Shown piece after piece: positions 13,665-24,579 of a stretch of 64,000 nt of DNA. The position numbers and the translations under genes were made by a program. Source of the stretch: Streptomyces sp. SW4 (GTDB lineage: Bacteria; Actinomycetota; Actinomycetes; Streptomycetales; Streptomycetaceae); contig QKWM01000004.1 in assembly GCA_003248315.1 (NCBI GenBank), positions 3,221,001 to 3,285,000 of the forward strand, in the 5' to 3' direction. Every line of letters begins with the position of its first letter. Position 1 is the stretch's first letter. The notes under the pieces are model-generated. The model saw only the letters and a list, made by a program, of their open reading frames with translations, was not told the origin of the DNA and ran no database searches.

Positions 13665-14474
13665 GTGCGACAGACCCTGAGCAGGGAATGGTCGTGGCCG
13701 CTGCCGCGACCGGCGTCCTTTCCCTGTGCGGCAGCCCCGCCCTGGCCGACTCCGAGGCGGACGGGGCCGCCAAGAACTCGCCGGGCGTCGCGTCCGGCAA
13801 CGCCGCCCAGGTGCCGGTGGACGTACCGGTGAACGCCTGCGGCAACACCGTGGACGTCATCGCCGCCCTGAACCCGGCCTTCGGCAACTCCTGCGCCCAC
13901 ACCTCCGACGACGGGGGCCACGGCGGCGGTGACCACGGCCACCCCGGCCCCGGCGACTCCGGGCACGGCGACTCCGGCTACGGCGGCGGGAGCCCCACCC
14001 CGTCCGGCTCCTCCGCCCACGGCCACACCGAGGGATCGCCCGGCGTCGGCTCGGGCAACAACGCCCAGGTGCCGGTCGACGTGCCGGTGAACGCCTGCGG
14101 CAACACGGCCGACCTGATCGGCCTGCTGAACCCGGTGTTCGGCAACTCCTGCGAGACGGACGGCAAGGAGACGCCGCCCGGGTACGGCGAGGAGGAGCCG
14201 CCGCCGTCGACGCCTCCGTCGACGCCGCCGCCCACCGAGCACACCCCGCCGCCCACGCCGCCGGACAAGCACACCCCGCCGCCCTCCGGCGAGGAGGAGC
14301 CCCGCCGCCCGCCGGCGAGGAACTCCCGCCGCCTCCGCGGGGCGACGAGAAGCCGCCGGTCCTGGCCGAGACGGGCAGTGACGTGCCCTCGCCGGCGCGG
14401 CGGCCGCCAGCGCCGCCCTGCTCACGGCGGGCGCCATCCTCTACCGGCGCTCGCGCCCGTCGTCCCACCGCTGA
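13665..14474 (+). CDS. chpA: long chaplin, two chaplin domains and a sortase signal
   Basis: About 270 residues. From a GTG at 13665 (GGAAG ribosome site) come a signal peptide and chaplin domain 1 (NSPGVASGNAAQVPVDVPVN, CGNTVDVIAALNPAFGNSC). A Gly/His/Ser linker follows, then domain 2 (CGNTADLIGLLNPVFGNSC), a Pro/Glu/Thr-rich wall spanner and an LAETG sorting motif with a hydrophobic tail and RRSR. Long chaplins are attached to the cell wall by class E sortases. Frame breaks near 13686, 14305 and 14395 look like lost G/C bases. Position next to chpD fits chpA. Confidence 0.88.
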
Positions 14475-14619
14475 CCCGGGGTGCGGCTGCCCCCACCCGG
14501 CCGCACCTCCAGCGGCACGGGTGGGCGCGGCCGGCCCCCGCTTTCGCCGGGCCGCGCACAACGCCTCCGGCCTCAGCCCCGACGCCGCGCACCCGTAGAA
14601 CGCCCCCTCGGGGAGGGGC

Positions 14620-15889
14620 TCAGCAGCTGCCCGCCCGCTCGTCGTCCGGCCGCCCCGTCGGCTCGGCGGCGGCGCCTGCCCGGGCACCCGCGCCACCGGT
14701 GCCGCGCCCCCGCCACGGCCCGGCGCCGCACCCGCTGCCCAGCCGCCCGGCCACATGCCGGCCCCACAGCCCCACAGCGCCCGGCCGGGCCCCGGTCGTC
14801 CGCCGCGTGCCAGGCCAGCTCCCGCCCGCCCGCACCGGCCGCACCGCACTGAGCGGCGCGTAGTTCTCCACCACGAACGCCCGCCCCGGCACCGCCGCGC
14901 CCTCCGGCACGGGGCGATGTGTCAGGTCCAGGTGCAACGCCCGTACGACGTCCGTCCCGGCGGTGTCGGCGAAGAGCCGGAACTGCGCCCCGGACGCGGG
15001 TTGAAGTCCAGCAGGTGGTAGCGGCCCGACGCCCCGCAGCGGCGGAAGTCCAGGTCGAGGATGCCGCGGTACCCAGCTCCCCGGCGACCCGCTCGGCCAG
15101 CGCCCGCACCTCGGTGTTGGGCACCCAGCGCCCCACCGCCGTCAGCCCGGCGCCCCTCGGCCGGGACCGCGTCTTGCGCCCGGTACCGCCGGCCCGCAGC
15201 ACCCCGGACCGGTCGGCGTACCCGTGGAAGAACCAGTCCCGGCCCGGACCGGGCGGCAGGAACTCCTGCAGCAGCAGGCGGCTCCCCGCCTCCTCCGCCC
15301 GCCGGCTCAGCTCCCGCGCCTGCCGTGCCTCCCGCACGAGAACCGTGCTGCGCAGCCCGCTGCCCGCCGGCAGCAGCCACGGACGGCTCCACTTGGCCAC
15401 CACCGGCAGCCCGAGCCGGCGGGCCGCCGCCTCGGCTTCGGCCGGGCCGTCCGGCAGCAGGGTCCGCGGGTGCGGCACCCCGAGCGAGGCGCAGACCCCG
15501 GCCAGCTCCGCCTTGTCGGCGACCCGCTCGGGCAGCGCCGCGGAGAGGCCGGGCAGCAGATACGCGGGCGCCAGCTCCGCGCGCGCCCGTCCCACCGCCA
15601 CGGCGCACGCGTCGTCCATCGGGATCAGCACGGCGGGACGGGCGATCCGCGCGGCCACCCGGCGCAGCACGGCCGCGATCTCGGCCGGGGACGCCCCGGG
15701 CGGCGGCGGGGTGTGCAGCCGGTGCACGTAGCGGGAGGCGCCGACGGGACTGTCCGCGCAGTCGGCGACCACGTGGACGGTCACGCCCGCGCGGCCGAGG
15801 GAGCGGACGGCGCCGAGTGTTCCGTGGTGAAAGGGGTTCCGGTCGGTCCGCAGCAGTACGGCCGGGACGCGGGTGTCGAACAGCGACAC
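14620..15889 (-). CDS. ATP-grasp domain protein
   Basis: About 425 residues of an ATP-grasp carboxylate-amine ligase type. Visible are VLIPMDDACAVAVGRARAEL, a lid region LGLPVVAKWSRPWLLPAGSG, LLLQEFLPPGPGRDWFFHGY and the metal-binding end YHLLDFNPRPG. A GTG start at 15889 follows GAAGGAAC. Frame breaks near 15075, 15000 and 14790 look like single-base losses. The product is unknown: it could join an amino acid or small acid to a surface polymer. It is at the downstream end of the exopolysaccharide cluster but separated from it by the divergent glycosidase. Confidence 0.75.
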
Positions 15890-16099
15890 GGGAGTGGGTT
15901 CCTTCGGTTCGGGGAGGCCGGGGAGGCTTCGGGGAGGGGGACGGTGAGGGAGGGGAGACGGCGGGGAGGGCGCCGGGAACCGCGTCGGGTTCACCGGTGC
16001 GGGCGATCGGCCCACTCGAAAGCCGTACCGGCGGTGGCGTGAGTGCCTTTCATATGACTGACTGTCAGTAGATGACGAGACGTGAGGGAAGGAGCCGGC

Positions 16100-17455
16100 A
16101 TGGCACCACAGCGGCCACGGGCCCGGTCCACGCGGCTGGCGTGTGTGGCGGTGGCGGTCGCGGCGTCCGCGGTCCTGGCGGCGGCCCCCGGATCCGCCGC
16201 CGGCGAACCACCGGCCCCGGCTCCGTCGGCACCACCCGCCGGGGTCCCGTCGGCACCGCCCGTCCCGGCCACCGCGACCCCGTCCGTCCCGTCCCCCGCC
16301 GAGCCACCGCGGTCGGAGCCACCGCGGTCCGAGCCGCCGGCGTCCGAGCCGCCGCAGTCCGCGCGGCCGTCGCCCGCCGCCGCCCCGGCCTTCGGGCGTA
16401 CCTCGACTACGGCCCCCGCGGCGTGGCCCGGATGGCCGAGCTCAGCGACTGGCTGGGCGGCGCCGAGCTGCGCGTCGGCCACACCTACCTGCCCGGCGAC
16501 CGCTGGAGCAACATCGAGGGCGCCCCGGGCTTCCTGGACGTGTGGGCGGACTGGCGGACCCACCGGGCCGACCGGATGCTCGTCCTCAACGTGCCCATGC
16601 TGGAGCGCAACGAGGAGGGCCTCGACGACGACGAGGTCCGCGAGCTGCTCCGCCAGGGAGCGGCGGGCCGGTTCGACCACCACTTCCGGGCCCTGGCCGA
16701 GCGGCTGGTGGCGCTGGACGTGCCGGACACCGTCATCGTCCTCGGCTGGGAGATGAACGGCACCACGTACACCCACCGCTGCGGGCCGGACCCGCAGGCC
16801 TGGAAGACGTACTGGAACAGGATCGTCACCGCGATGCGCGCGGTGCCGGGCCAGAAGTTCCGGTTCGACTTCACCCCGAGCCGCGGCCGGGACGCCATCC
16901 CGTGGACGGAGTGCTACCCGGGGGACGACACGGTCGACATCATCGGCATGGACGCCTACGACCAGCCGCGCGGCATGTCCTTCGAGGAGCAGGTGAAGGA
17001 GCCCTACGGCCTCCGGGCGCACGTGGAGTTCGCCGCGCGGCACGGCAAGCCCGTCTCGTACCCGGAGTGGGGACTGTTCCGCAACGGCGACAACCCCGCG
17101 TACATGAAGGGCATGCTCGCCTGGATGGACGAGCACAGGCCCGTCTACAACACGCTCACCGACTACTGCCCGCACGGCGTGTGGCAGTGCGACGACAACC
17201 CCAGGGCCTCCGCCGTCTACCGGTCCGTCCTGTTCGGCCGCACCGGCGAACCGGCGGCCGAGCCCAGCCCCGTGCCGTCCCCGGTGCCCACCCCGTGCCC
17301 ACCCCGAGCCCTCCCCGCAGCCCGTGGAGCCGTCCGGGCCCGCCGGGCAGCGGCCGCCGGCCGGCTGCTCGCCGCTGGACCTCGGCGACTGGGTCGAGCA
17401 CTGGCTCGGCGGGAAGCTCTGCATGCGCCTGGACTGGTGGTCGCGCAGCCGCTAG
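16100..17455 (+). CDS. secreted GH26-like glycoside hydrolase
   Basis: About 450 residues. A signal peptide (cut near GSAAG) is followed by a Pro/Ser/Glu-rich linker with PPRSE repeats and a (beta/alpha)8 catalytic domain of the GH26 beta-mannanase type. The likely acid/base Glu is in VIVLGWEMNG and the nucleophile Glu in PVSYPEWGLF. A second Pro-rich linker and a short C-terminal tail with two cysteines end the protein. Frame breaks near 16392 and 17295 are single-base losses. It is divergent from the ATP-grasp gene and embedded in the exopolysaccharide cluster, so it may trim or release the polymer made by its neighbours. The substrate is inferred. Confidence 0.8.
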
Positions 17456-17479
17456 CGGCCCCGCCGGCGGCGGGCCCGC

Positions 17480-18583
17480 TCAGGTCCCGCCGCCACCGGT
17501 GCGCTCCCTTTGACGGCGCAGCAGCTCCTTGCCCCGGCGCCGCGCGGCGGCCCCGCCCAGGGCGACGGCCAGCAGCGGGGCCGTGTGCGGGCGGGCCAGC
17601 AGCAGCCGCCGGTTGACCACCGGCCGCGGGCGCCAGTGGTGCTTGTACGGCTCGTTGCCGCGCAGCAGGCTCAGCGTCCGGCGCTCCCCGTCGCACACCT
17701 GCCCGGCGCAGGCGTCCAGCAGCATCACCGCGACGTCCGCCCTGCGCTCCCGCAGCCCCGGATGGGCGCCGTACAGGTAGCCGCCCGCCAGCCGCCGGGC
17801 CAGCAGCGTCACGTCGACGGCGACGACCTCGTCGGCCAGCCGGAACTCGGTGACCACCGCGTCCCCGGCGCGCACCATCGCCCCCACCGACCGCACCAGG
17901 TGCTCGCGGAACCGGCCGCGCAGGTGCTCGGCCGTCACGTTCCGCCCCGCCCACTGCAACCGGTGCAGCTCCAGCAGCCGGTGCAGGGCGGGCTCGACCT
18001 CGTCGGGCAGGACGGCCCGGCTCTTGACGCCGAGGGCGTCCAGCTTGCGCAGCTTGGCCCGCACCCGCTGCTGGGCCTTGGCCGAGGGCAGCCGGGCGAC
18101 CAGGTCCGCCAGGGGCACGGCGGGCAGCTCCAGGCAGAGCGAGTCGTCGACCCGGCGCCGCGGGCCGTGCCAGCGGTCGTAAACCCGTTCGGCGGCGGCG
18201 CCGGGCCGTACCTCGCGCAGGTCGACCAGCGCGGTCGCGGCGGCCGAGGACAGGCCCCGGGCGAGCGCGGCCGCCGCCTCGGGGCCGCGCGCGTCGTCCA
18301 GCAGCACGTCGCCGTAGTCCGAGATCTCCCCGCCCAGCGGCACCAGGGCCGGCACCGGGCGGTGGACCCGCATCAGCGGCGCGGCGCCGACCAGGTCACC
18401 GCCGTCGCGGGCCAGCACCAGCCGCAGCCGTCCGGGCCTGCCGTACGACAGCCACCAGGAGTGCAGCCACGCGTGGCTCTGGAAGGGCGTGGCCGCCGCA
18501 CACCGCCGGTACAGCCCGGTCCAGTCCGCCGCCAGCTCGGCGAACCGGCCCGCGTCCGTGACCAGTTCGGTCGTGTACGTCAC
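17480..18583 (-). CDS. CelD/BcsL-type GNAT acetyltransferase-like protein
   Basis: 367 residues of the FemAB/CelD-like GNAT fold found in cellulose and exopolysaccharide clusters. It shows CAAATPFQSHAWLHSWWLSYG near the start and a second GNAT half (FRLADEVVAVDVTLLARRLAGGYLYGAHPG, RRTLSLLRGNEPYKHHW). Start GTG at 18583 overlaps the upstream stop as GTGA. Last gene of the minus-strand operon. The role is probably acyl transfer to a sugar or lipid precursor. Confidence 0.78.
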   Translation of the reverse strand: MTYTTELVTDAGRFAELAADWTGLYRRCAAATPFQSHAWLHSWWLSYGRPGRLRLVLARDGGDLVGAAPLMRVHRPVPALVPLGGEISDYGDVLLDDARGPEAAAALARGLSSAAATALVDLREVRPGAAAERVYDRWHGPRRRVDDSLCLELPAVPLADLVARLPSAKAQQRVRAKLRKLDALGVKSRAVLPDEVEPALHRLLELHRLQWAGRNVTAEHLRGRFREHLVRSVGAMVRAGDAVVTEFRLADEVVAVDVTLLARRLAGGYLYGAHPGLRERRADVAVMLLDACAGQVCDGERRTLSLLRGNEPYKHHWRPRPVVNRRLLLARPHTAPLLAVALGGAAARRRGKELLRRQRERTGGGGT

Positions 18584-19265
18584 AGCTGCCCGCGGACGTC
18601 GGCGGCCGGGCCGGGGCGCCGGCCGGGCCCGGTACGGCCGGGGCGGCCGGGGCGGTCCGGCCGGCCCGCTCGGGCCGCCCGGCCGGCCCGCGGGCCGCAC
18701 CAGCAGGCCCAGCCCGCCGAGCAGCCCGCCCGCGCTCGCCCCGACCAGGCCCGTGAGGGCGGGCGACGGCGAGGACGGCTCGGCCGGCTCGGTGGCCCGG
18801 GCGAACTGCCGCAGCTCCACCCGCGTGTCGTCGGCGGAGGCGTCCGCGTGCCGGGTCAGCGCCCGGGCGACGGCGTCGGCCATGTCGGCGGCCCGGCCGG
18901 GGCGGTCGGAGGTGGCGGTGACGGACACCATCGGCGCGTCCGGCGAGGTCTCGGCCCGCACACTGCGCCGCAGCGTGGCCACCGGCACGCCCGCCCAGAC
19001 CTGCGCGTCGCCCAGCACCGCCAGCTGCGTGGCGACCCGCCCGTACGCCTGCGCGAAACCCAGCGCCGCCACCGGGTCGGACTTCTCGGTGGGGACGGCG
19101 ACGACATAGCTCGTGGCCGTGTACTCGGGCGTGGAGACCAGGCCGTACGTGCCGCCCAGCAGCCCGCCGGCCAGGGCGCAGGACGCCACCAGGGCCGCGG
19201 CGGCAGGGCGCGGACGCGGGCCGCCAGGGCCGGGCGCCGGGCGGCGGGGGCGGGTTCTCGGTCAT
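18580..19265 (-). CDS. Wzz-like polysaccharide chain-length determinant
   Basis: About 228 residues with two membrane segments (LVASCALAGGLLGGTYGLV near the N-terminus; TGLVGASAGGLLGGLGLLV near the C-terminus) around a periplasm-facing domain. The latter includes YTATSYVVAVPTEKSDPVAA and MVSVTATSDRPGRAADMADA, the Wzz/GumC pattern. It sets polymer length or works with export. The ATG at 19265 overlaps the preceding gene stop (ATGA), and its own stop overlaps the next GTG. Frame breaks near 19215 and 18600 are single-base losses. Confidence 0.8.
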
Positions 19266-20420
19266 GCGGAACTGACTCCCTGGGGTACCGGGGACAACGG
19301 TCGGGTGAGGGCCGCCGCGTACACGTCCATCAGCTGGGCGGCGCTGCGGGTGATGCAGTAGTGGCGGGCGGCCTCCGGGGCGGTGCGCGTGCCGGGGCCC
19401 GCCGCGCGCACCTCGGCCAGGGCGCGCGCGAACTCCGCGTCGTCGGACGGCACCCGGCGGGCGGCCGGCGCCGCACCCGGCGGCAGGTCCTCGACGGCGG
19501 GGCAGGACGCGTACACCACCGGCAGGCCCGAGGCCAGGCCCTCCACGATCGCCAGGCCGAACGCCTCCTCCGGGGACGGCGAGGCGAGCACGTCCATCGC
19601 GGAGGCCAGCGACGGCAGATCGGGTCCGGGCGAGCCGTCGGGGACGTAGGGCCGCTCCCGGCGAGCAGCACGCGGTCGGCGACGCCCGCCTCGTGGGCGG
19701 TGCGGCGCAGCAGGTGCTCCTCCGGGCCGCCGCCGACCAGCAGCAGCCAGCAGTCCTCCGGCAGCCGGGCCAGGGCGCGCACCAGGACGTCGAACCGCTT
19801 GCCCGCCGACAGCCGGCCGACGCCGCCGACCACGTACGCGCCGTCCGGCAGGCCGAGCCGCCGGCGGGTGCGGTGGCGGGCGACGGGGTCGAAGCGGAAG
19901 CGGGCCAGGTCGATGCCGTTGGGGACGACCTCGACGCGCGGCGCCGGCACGCCCCAGCGGGCGAGGCGGTCGGCGACCGTGGGGGAGACGGCGACGGTGG
20001 CGCTGCCCAGCCGCTCCCGGCCCGGTACAGCGCCCGCACCCCGGCGGTGAGCGGGCGGCCCTCCATCTGGGAGTCGCCGAGAGAGTGCTCGGTGGCCACG
20101 ATCGCGCGGACGCCCGCGAGGCGCGCGGCGAGCCGGCCGTAGACGCACGCCCGGTACAGGTGGGTGTGGACGAGGTCGTAGCCGCCGGTGCGGATGAGGC
20201 GGACCAGGCGGGGCAGGGCGGCCAGGTCGCGGTTGCCGTTCATGCCGAGGTGCACGACCGGCACCCCGTCGGCGATCAGCCCGTCGGCGACCGGGCCCGG
20301 GTTGGTCAGGGTCACGACCTCGCAGTGCAGCGGCAGGTGGCGCAGCAGCAGACGCAGTTGCTGCTCGGCACCGCCGACGCCGAGACCGGTGATGACGTGC
20401 AGGACCTTGACGTCGGTCAC
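19262..20420 (-). CDS. glycosyltransferase family 4
   Basis: About 386 residues of a GT-B retaining glycosyltransferase. N-terminal VLHVITGLGVGGAEQQLRLL, VVPNGIDLARF in the middle and the C-terminal donor site SPSPEEAFGLAIVEGLASGLPVV (EX7E). GTG start at 20420. Frame breaks near 20020, 19660 and 19640. Membrane-associated, builds the polymer repeat unit in the cytosol. The stop overlaps the Wzz gene by ATGA. Confidence 0.87.
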
Positions 20421-20423
20421 GGC

Positions 20424-21189
20424 TCACACCTCCCGCACCGCACGCCGGCGCAGCCGGTGCAGCCTGGTCTTCAGCAGCAGCCGTACGGCCGTGTCCCGCT
20501 GCCCGACGTGCACCCGGGCAGGGCGTGCCGGCCGGTCAGCGGGCCGGGGTCGATGGCGCAGGCGTAGGCGTACCCGGCGTCGCGGACGGCCTGGACGACG
20601 CGGGCGTCGACCGTGCCGTACGGATAGCAGAACCCGGCGACCTCACCGCCCGTCAGCTCCTCCAGCGCCCGGCGGCTCCGGCGGTCTCGGCGCGCAGCGT
20701 GGCGTCGTCCGCCCGGGTCAGGTCGAGGTGCGTCAGCCCGTGCGAGCCGATCTCGACGCCCTCGGCGGCGGCGCGGCGGATGCCGTCGGCGGTCAGCAGC
20801 GGCTTGCGCGGGCCCAGCGGGTCCCACGCGTTGTCGCCGCCGAGCCGGCCGGGCAGCACGAACAGGGTGGCGCCGCACGCCCAGCGGCGCAGCAGCGGCA
20901 GGGCGTGCTCGACGAAGTCGGCGTAGCCGTCGTCGAAGGTCAGGCCCACCAGGCCGCGGGCCTCGCCACGGGCCCGCGCCCTCAGCAGCGTCCCCATGGA
21001 CACGCCGCGCAGGCCGTGGCGGCGCAGCCAGCCGAGCTGGGCGTCCAGCCGGTCCGGCGTGACGGTGATGCGGTACGGGTCGTCCGAGCGGTCGCCGACG
21101 GAGTGGTACATCGCCACCCAGGGCGCGGTGCCCAAGGCGGTGCCTTCGGTGCGGGTACGGGGCTCAACGAAGCTTGCGGAAGCGGCCAT
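20424..21189 (-). CDS. polysaccharide deacetylase (NodB homology)
   Basis: About 255 residues. NodB-domain motifs are all present: LTFDDGYADF (motif 1, Asp pair), SHGLTHLDL (motif 2, HxxxH) and AGFCYPYG (motif 3). It removes acetyl groups from N-acetylated sugars in a polymer. No clear signal peptide is seen after the ATG at 21189. The start lies inside the end of the MviN-like gene (26-bp overlap). Frame breaks near 20672 and 20518. Confidence 0.87.
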
Positions 21190-23288
21190 GCGGGAGCCTT
21201 CGTGTGAGGGTGCGGACGGACGGGAGCAGACGGAGGGCGGGGCGACGCCCGGCACGCCCAGGGCCAGGCCGAGCAGGGCGTAGACACCGGCGACGGTCGC
21301 CGCGCCGGCGGCGAGGGCGAGGGCGGCGGGCCGAGCGGGGCGGCGGCCAGGGCGCCGGCCGCCGTCGCGCCCGCCGCGGCCGGCACCGGCCGGGCCAGTT
21401 CGCCGAGCACCCGCCGGATCCGGACGGGGACGCTGCGCGGGCCCATCCCGGCCAGCAGCAGGACGGCGGTGACGGTGATCCCGGCGGCGTTGGCGGCGGC
21501 GATGCCCAGGACGCCCCAGGGGCCGGCGGTGGCCGCGCCGATCCCGGCGGTGGCCGCGATGCCGACGGCCATCGCGCCGAGCGGATACCAACTGGCCCGG
21601 CCGCCGAGAAGTAGGAGCGGGCCAGCGCGCCCACCACCGTCTGGCCGAGCAGCCCGAGGGCGTACACCCGCATCACCGCCGCCGTCGCCGCGGTGTCGGC
21701 GGACGTGAACGCGCCGCGCTGGAAGAGCAGTTCGACGATCTGCGGTGCGCAGGCGATGACGGTGGCCGCGCCCAGCAGCACCAGGCAGGCGGCCAGCGCC
21801 ACGTCCCGTTCCACGCGGTCGCGGGCGCGCTCGGTGTCGCCGTCGGCCAGCGCCCGCGCCACCACCGGAAGGTGACCGTGCACAGCATCAGGACAGCGTC
21901 ATCGGGATCTGCGCGACCTTCTGCGCGTAGTTCAGGTGCGAGATGGCCCCGGACGGCAGGCCGGAGGCGAGGAACCGCTCGATCAGCACCTGGGACTGCC
22001 GGCACAGCGCGAACAGCAGGACGGTGGTGAACAGGGCGAGCGCCAGCGGCCGCACCGGATCGCCGGGGGCGCGGGGCGGGGCCGGAGCGGTGGGCCGGGG
22101 TGGCGGGACGGCCGGGGCGAGGTGCGGGCATGGCCGTGGCGTCGGGCGCGGAGCCGGGCGCGGAGCCCGCCGCGGGGCTCCGAGCGGTGCAGGGCGCGAC
22201 CCGGGGCGCTCGGCACCCTCCTCCGCGTTCCTCAGCCGCCCGAGCAGCGACGGCAGTTGGGCCGCCACCATCAGGCAGCCGCCCGCCGCGACCCCGACGG
22301 CCGCCGCCCGCACGCCGATCCGCCCGCCCAGCAGGAACATCGCGGTGATGATGCCGGTGTTGTAGACGACGTAGATCGCGGCGGGCGCCAGGAACCGGCG
22401 GTGCGCGCGCAGGGCCGCGCTGCAGTACCCGGCGAGCCCGAAGCTCACCACGCAGGTCGCGGTGATCCGGGTGCAGTCCACGGCGAGCGCGTGGTCGGCC
22501 AGCCCGGGCGCGAGGGCCCGCACCAGCGGATCCGCGCCCAGGACGACCAGCGCGGCGACCGCGGCGAAGACCGGCAGCAGCCGGGGAGCGTGCCGGCGAC
22601 CAGGGCGCGGACCGGGTCCCGGCGGCACTCTGGGCCGGCGGGCCAGGGCCAGGCTGAACATCGGTACGAGGGCGAAGGCGAGGCCGTCCTCGATGAGCAG
22701 GGTCGCCGCGAACTCCGGGACCGTCCAGGCCACCAGGAACGCGTCGGTTTCGCTCCCGGCCCGAACAGACGGGCCAGCGACTGGTCCCGGGCCAGCCCGA
22801 GCACCGACCCGGCGACGGAGAGCGCGGCCGTGACGGCGGCGGCACGGGCGAGGAACCCACGCCCGCGCGACCGCCGTCGGCCGGGGGACGCCGGCCTGGG
22901 TGACGCCGGCCGGGGCGGTGCCGGTCGGGGCGGTGCCGGTGGTGGCGGTGATGTCACCGGGGGCGTCCGGTACGCCGGTGGTGGCGGTGATGTCACCCGG
23001 GGCGTCCGGTACGCCGGTGGTGGCCACACCACCCGTGGCGTGCGGGCCGCACCCGGCGGGCGGGGCCTCCCGAGGCTCGGGGCGCCCTCGGCGTTCCCCT
23101 GGCTCGGGGCGCCCCCGGCAGCCACCCCGCTCCCGGCAGCCACCGCGTCCTGCGCGGCCGCCGTCCCCGGGCATCCGCCGCTCCCGCGCATCCGCCGCCC
23201 GCCGGGCATCCGCCGCCCTCTCCGTCCCCTCGACGCCGGTCGCGTCCGCCGCGGTCACCGCTCCCGCGTCCCGTGTGGTCGCCTTCAC
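21164..23288 (-). CDS. MviN/MurJ-family lipid-linked saccharide flippase
   Basis: About 705 residues with a long Pro/Gly/Ala/Thr-rich cytosolic head containing two 13-residue repeats, then roughly 13-14 membrane segments. The MurJ-like start is ARAAAVTAALSVAGSVLGLA followed by RDQSLARLFGPGSETDAF. Probably flips the lipid-linked repeat unit of the exopolysaccharide rather than lipid II, given its cluster. GTG at 23288 overlaps the ligase stop (GTGA). At least four single-base losses (about 22765, 22610, 21890, 21600). Confidence 0.83.
22935..23012. repeat. 39-bp tandem repeat (two copies) in the flippase head
   Basis: Two nearly identical 39-bp units at 22935-22973 and 22974-23012, followed by a partial third. 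They encode GVPDAPGDITATT twice, in frame. Likely a slippage-prone linker. Confidence 0.85.
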
Positions 23289-24576
23289 GCCGCCGGTGCC
23301 TCCTCCGGTCGGGGGAGAGCGCCCACCAGGCGGCCAGCCCGAGGCAGACGGCGGTCAGGACGGTCGTGGGCCCGCCGATGTCGGCGTAGGCGAAGTTCGT
23401 CAGCTGCCAGAGCAGCAGCCCGCAGGCGATCAGCCCGCAGTCGGAGCGGGTGCGCCACAGCCGCCGCAGCCCGAGGACGAGCAGCGCCAGCCAGCTCCCG
23501 GCGAGGGCGAGCAGCCCCACCAGGCCCTGTTCGGCGAGGACGAGCAGGTACATGTTGTGCGGGGACAGCAGCGGCTGCTTCACGTACCCGGCGCCCGCGC
23601 CGTCGGTCTCGCTGCCGGAGCTGAGCGCCAGCGAGGCGTGCGAGTCCCGGTGCTCGGGAAGCCCTTGAGGCCCACCCCGGTCAGGGGCTGTTCGCGCCAC
23701 ATGCCGACGGCCGCCGCCCACATCGTGTAGCGGTCGGTCACCGACTGGTCGGGGCGTCGGTGACCCGGGTGATGCTGTCGACGCGTTCCTGGAGCATCGC
23801 CGTGCCCACCCCGAACCCCGCGATCAGCACCACGCCCGCGGCGACCGCCGCCGCGCCCACCGCCAGCGCCCGGCGCGCCCCGGCCAGCAGCAGTTGCGCC
23901 GCGCAGGTCACCGCCGTGGCGATCCACGCGCCCCGGCTGAAGGACAGCGCCAGCGGCAGCAGCAGCGCGACCGCGCACCCGGCGGCGGCGATCCGGTGCC
24001 GGACCCCGGACCGGCCCAGCGCCAGCCCGAGCGCGCACACGAGGCCCAGCGAGACGACCGTCGCCATCCCCATCACGTCCTGCGCCCGAAGGTGCCCACG
24101 GCCCGGACGCGTTCGCCCTGGTAGGAGGCGCCGGTCCCGGTGACGTACTGGTGCACCCCGACCGTCCCCTGCCACAGCGCCAGCCCCACCGTCGACCAGG
24201 CGAGCAGCCGGACGTCGCGCCGCTCGCGGACCAGCAGGAGCACGGCCGCCGGGACCAGCACGAAGATCTGGAGGTAGCGGCCGAACCCGGTGAGCGCCGG
24301 CCCCGGCGAGGCCGCGCCCACAGCGGCGAGCGCCGCCCCGGCCACGGGCAGCCCCAGCAGCACGGCGGCCGTACGGGTCAGGGGGCGCCGCCGGTCCCGT
24401 ACCAGCCGCAGGGCGCAGTACAGCACCGCCAGCCCGGAGACGGCGTCGGCGGGATGCGCGCCGCCCCCGCCGCCCGGGCCGAGCGGCACGGCCAGCAGCG
24501 CGACCACCGCGGCCACCGCGGCCACCGGCGGCACGCTCCGCACGCGCGGCGCGGACCGGGGCAGGGCGAGGCTCAC
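23285..24576 (-). CDS. O-antigen ligase/polymerase-like membrane protein (Wzy family)
   Basis: About 430 residues with some ten membrane segments and a large extracytosolic loop near YTMWAAAVGMWREQPLTGVG followed by PHNMYLLVLAEQGLVGLL, the Wzy_C/O-antigen ligase signature. It polymerises or ligates the flipped repeat units. GTG start at 24576, 4 bp from the upstream stop. Frame breaks near 24085, 23755, 23660 and 23310. Confidence 0.85.
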
Positions 24577-24579
24577 GGC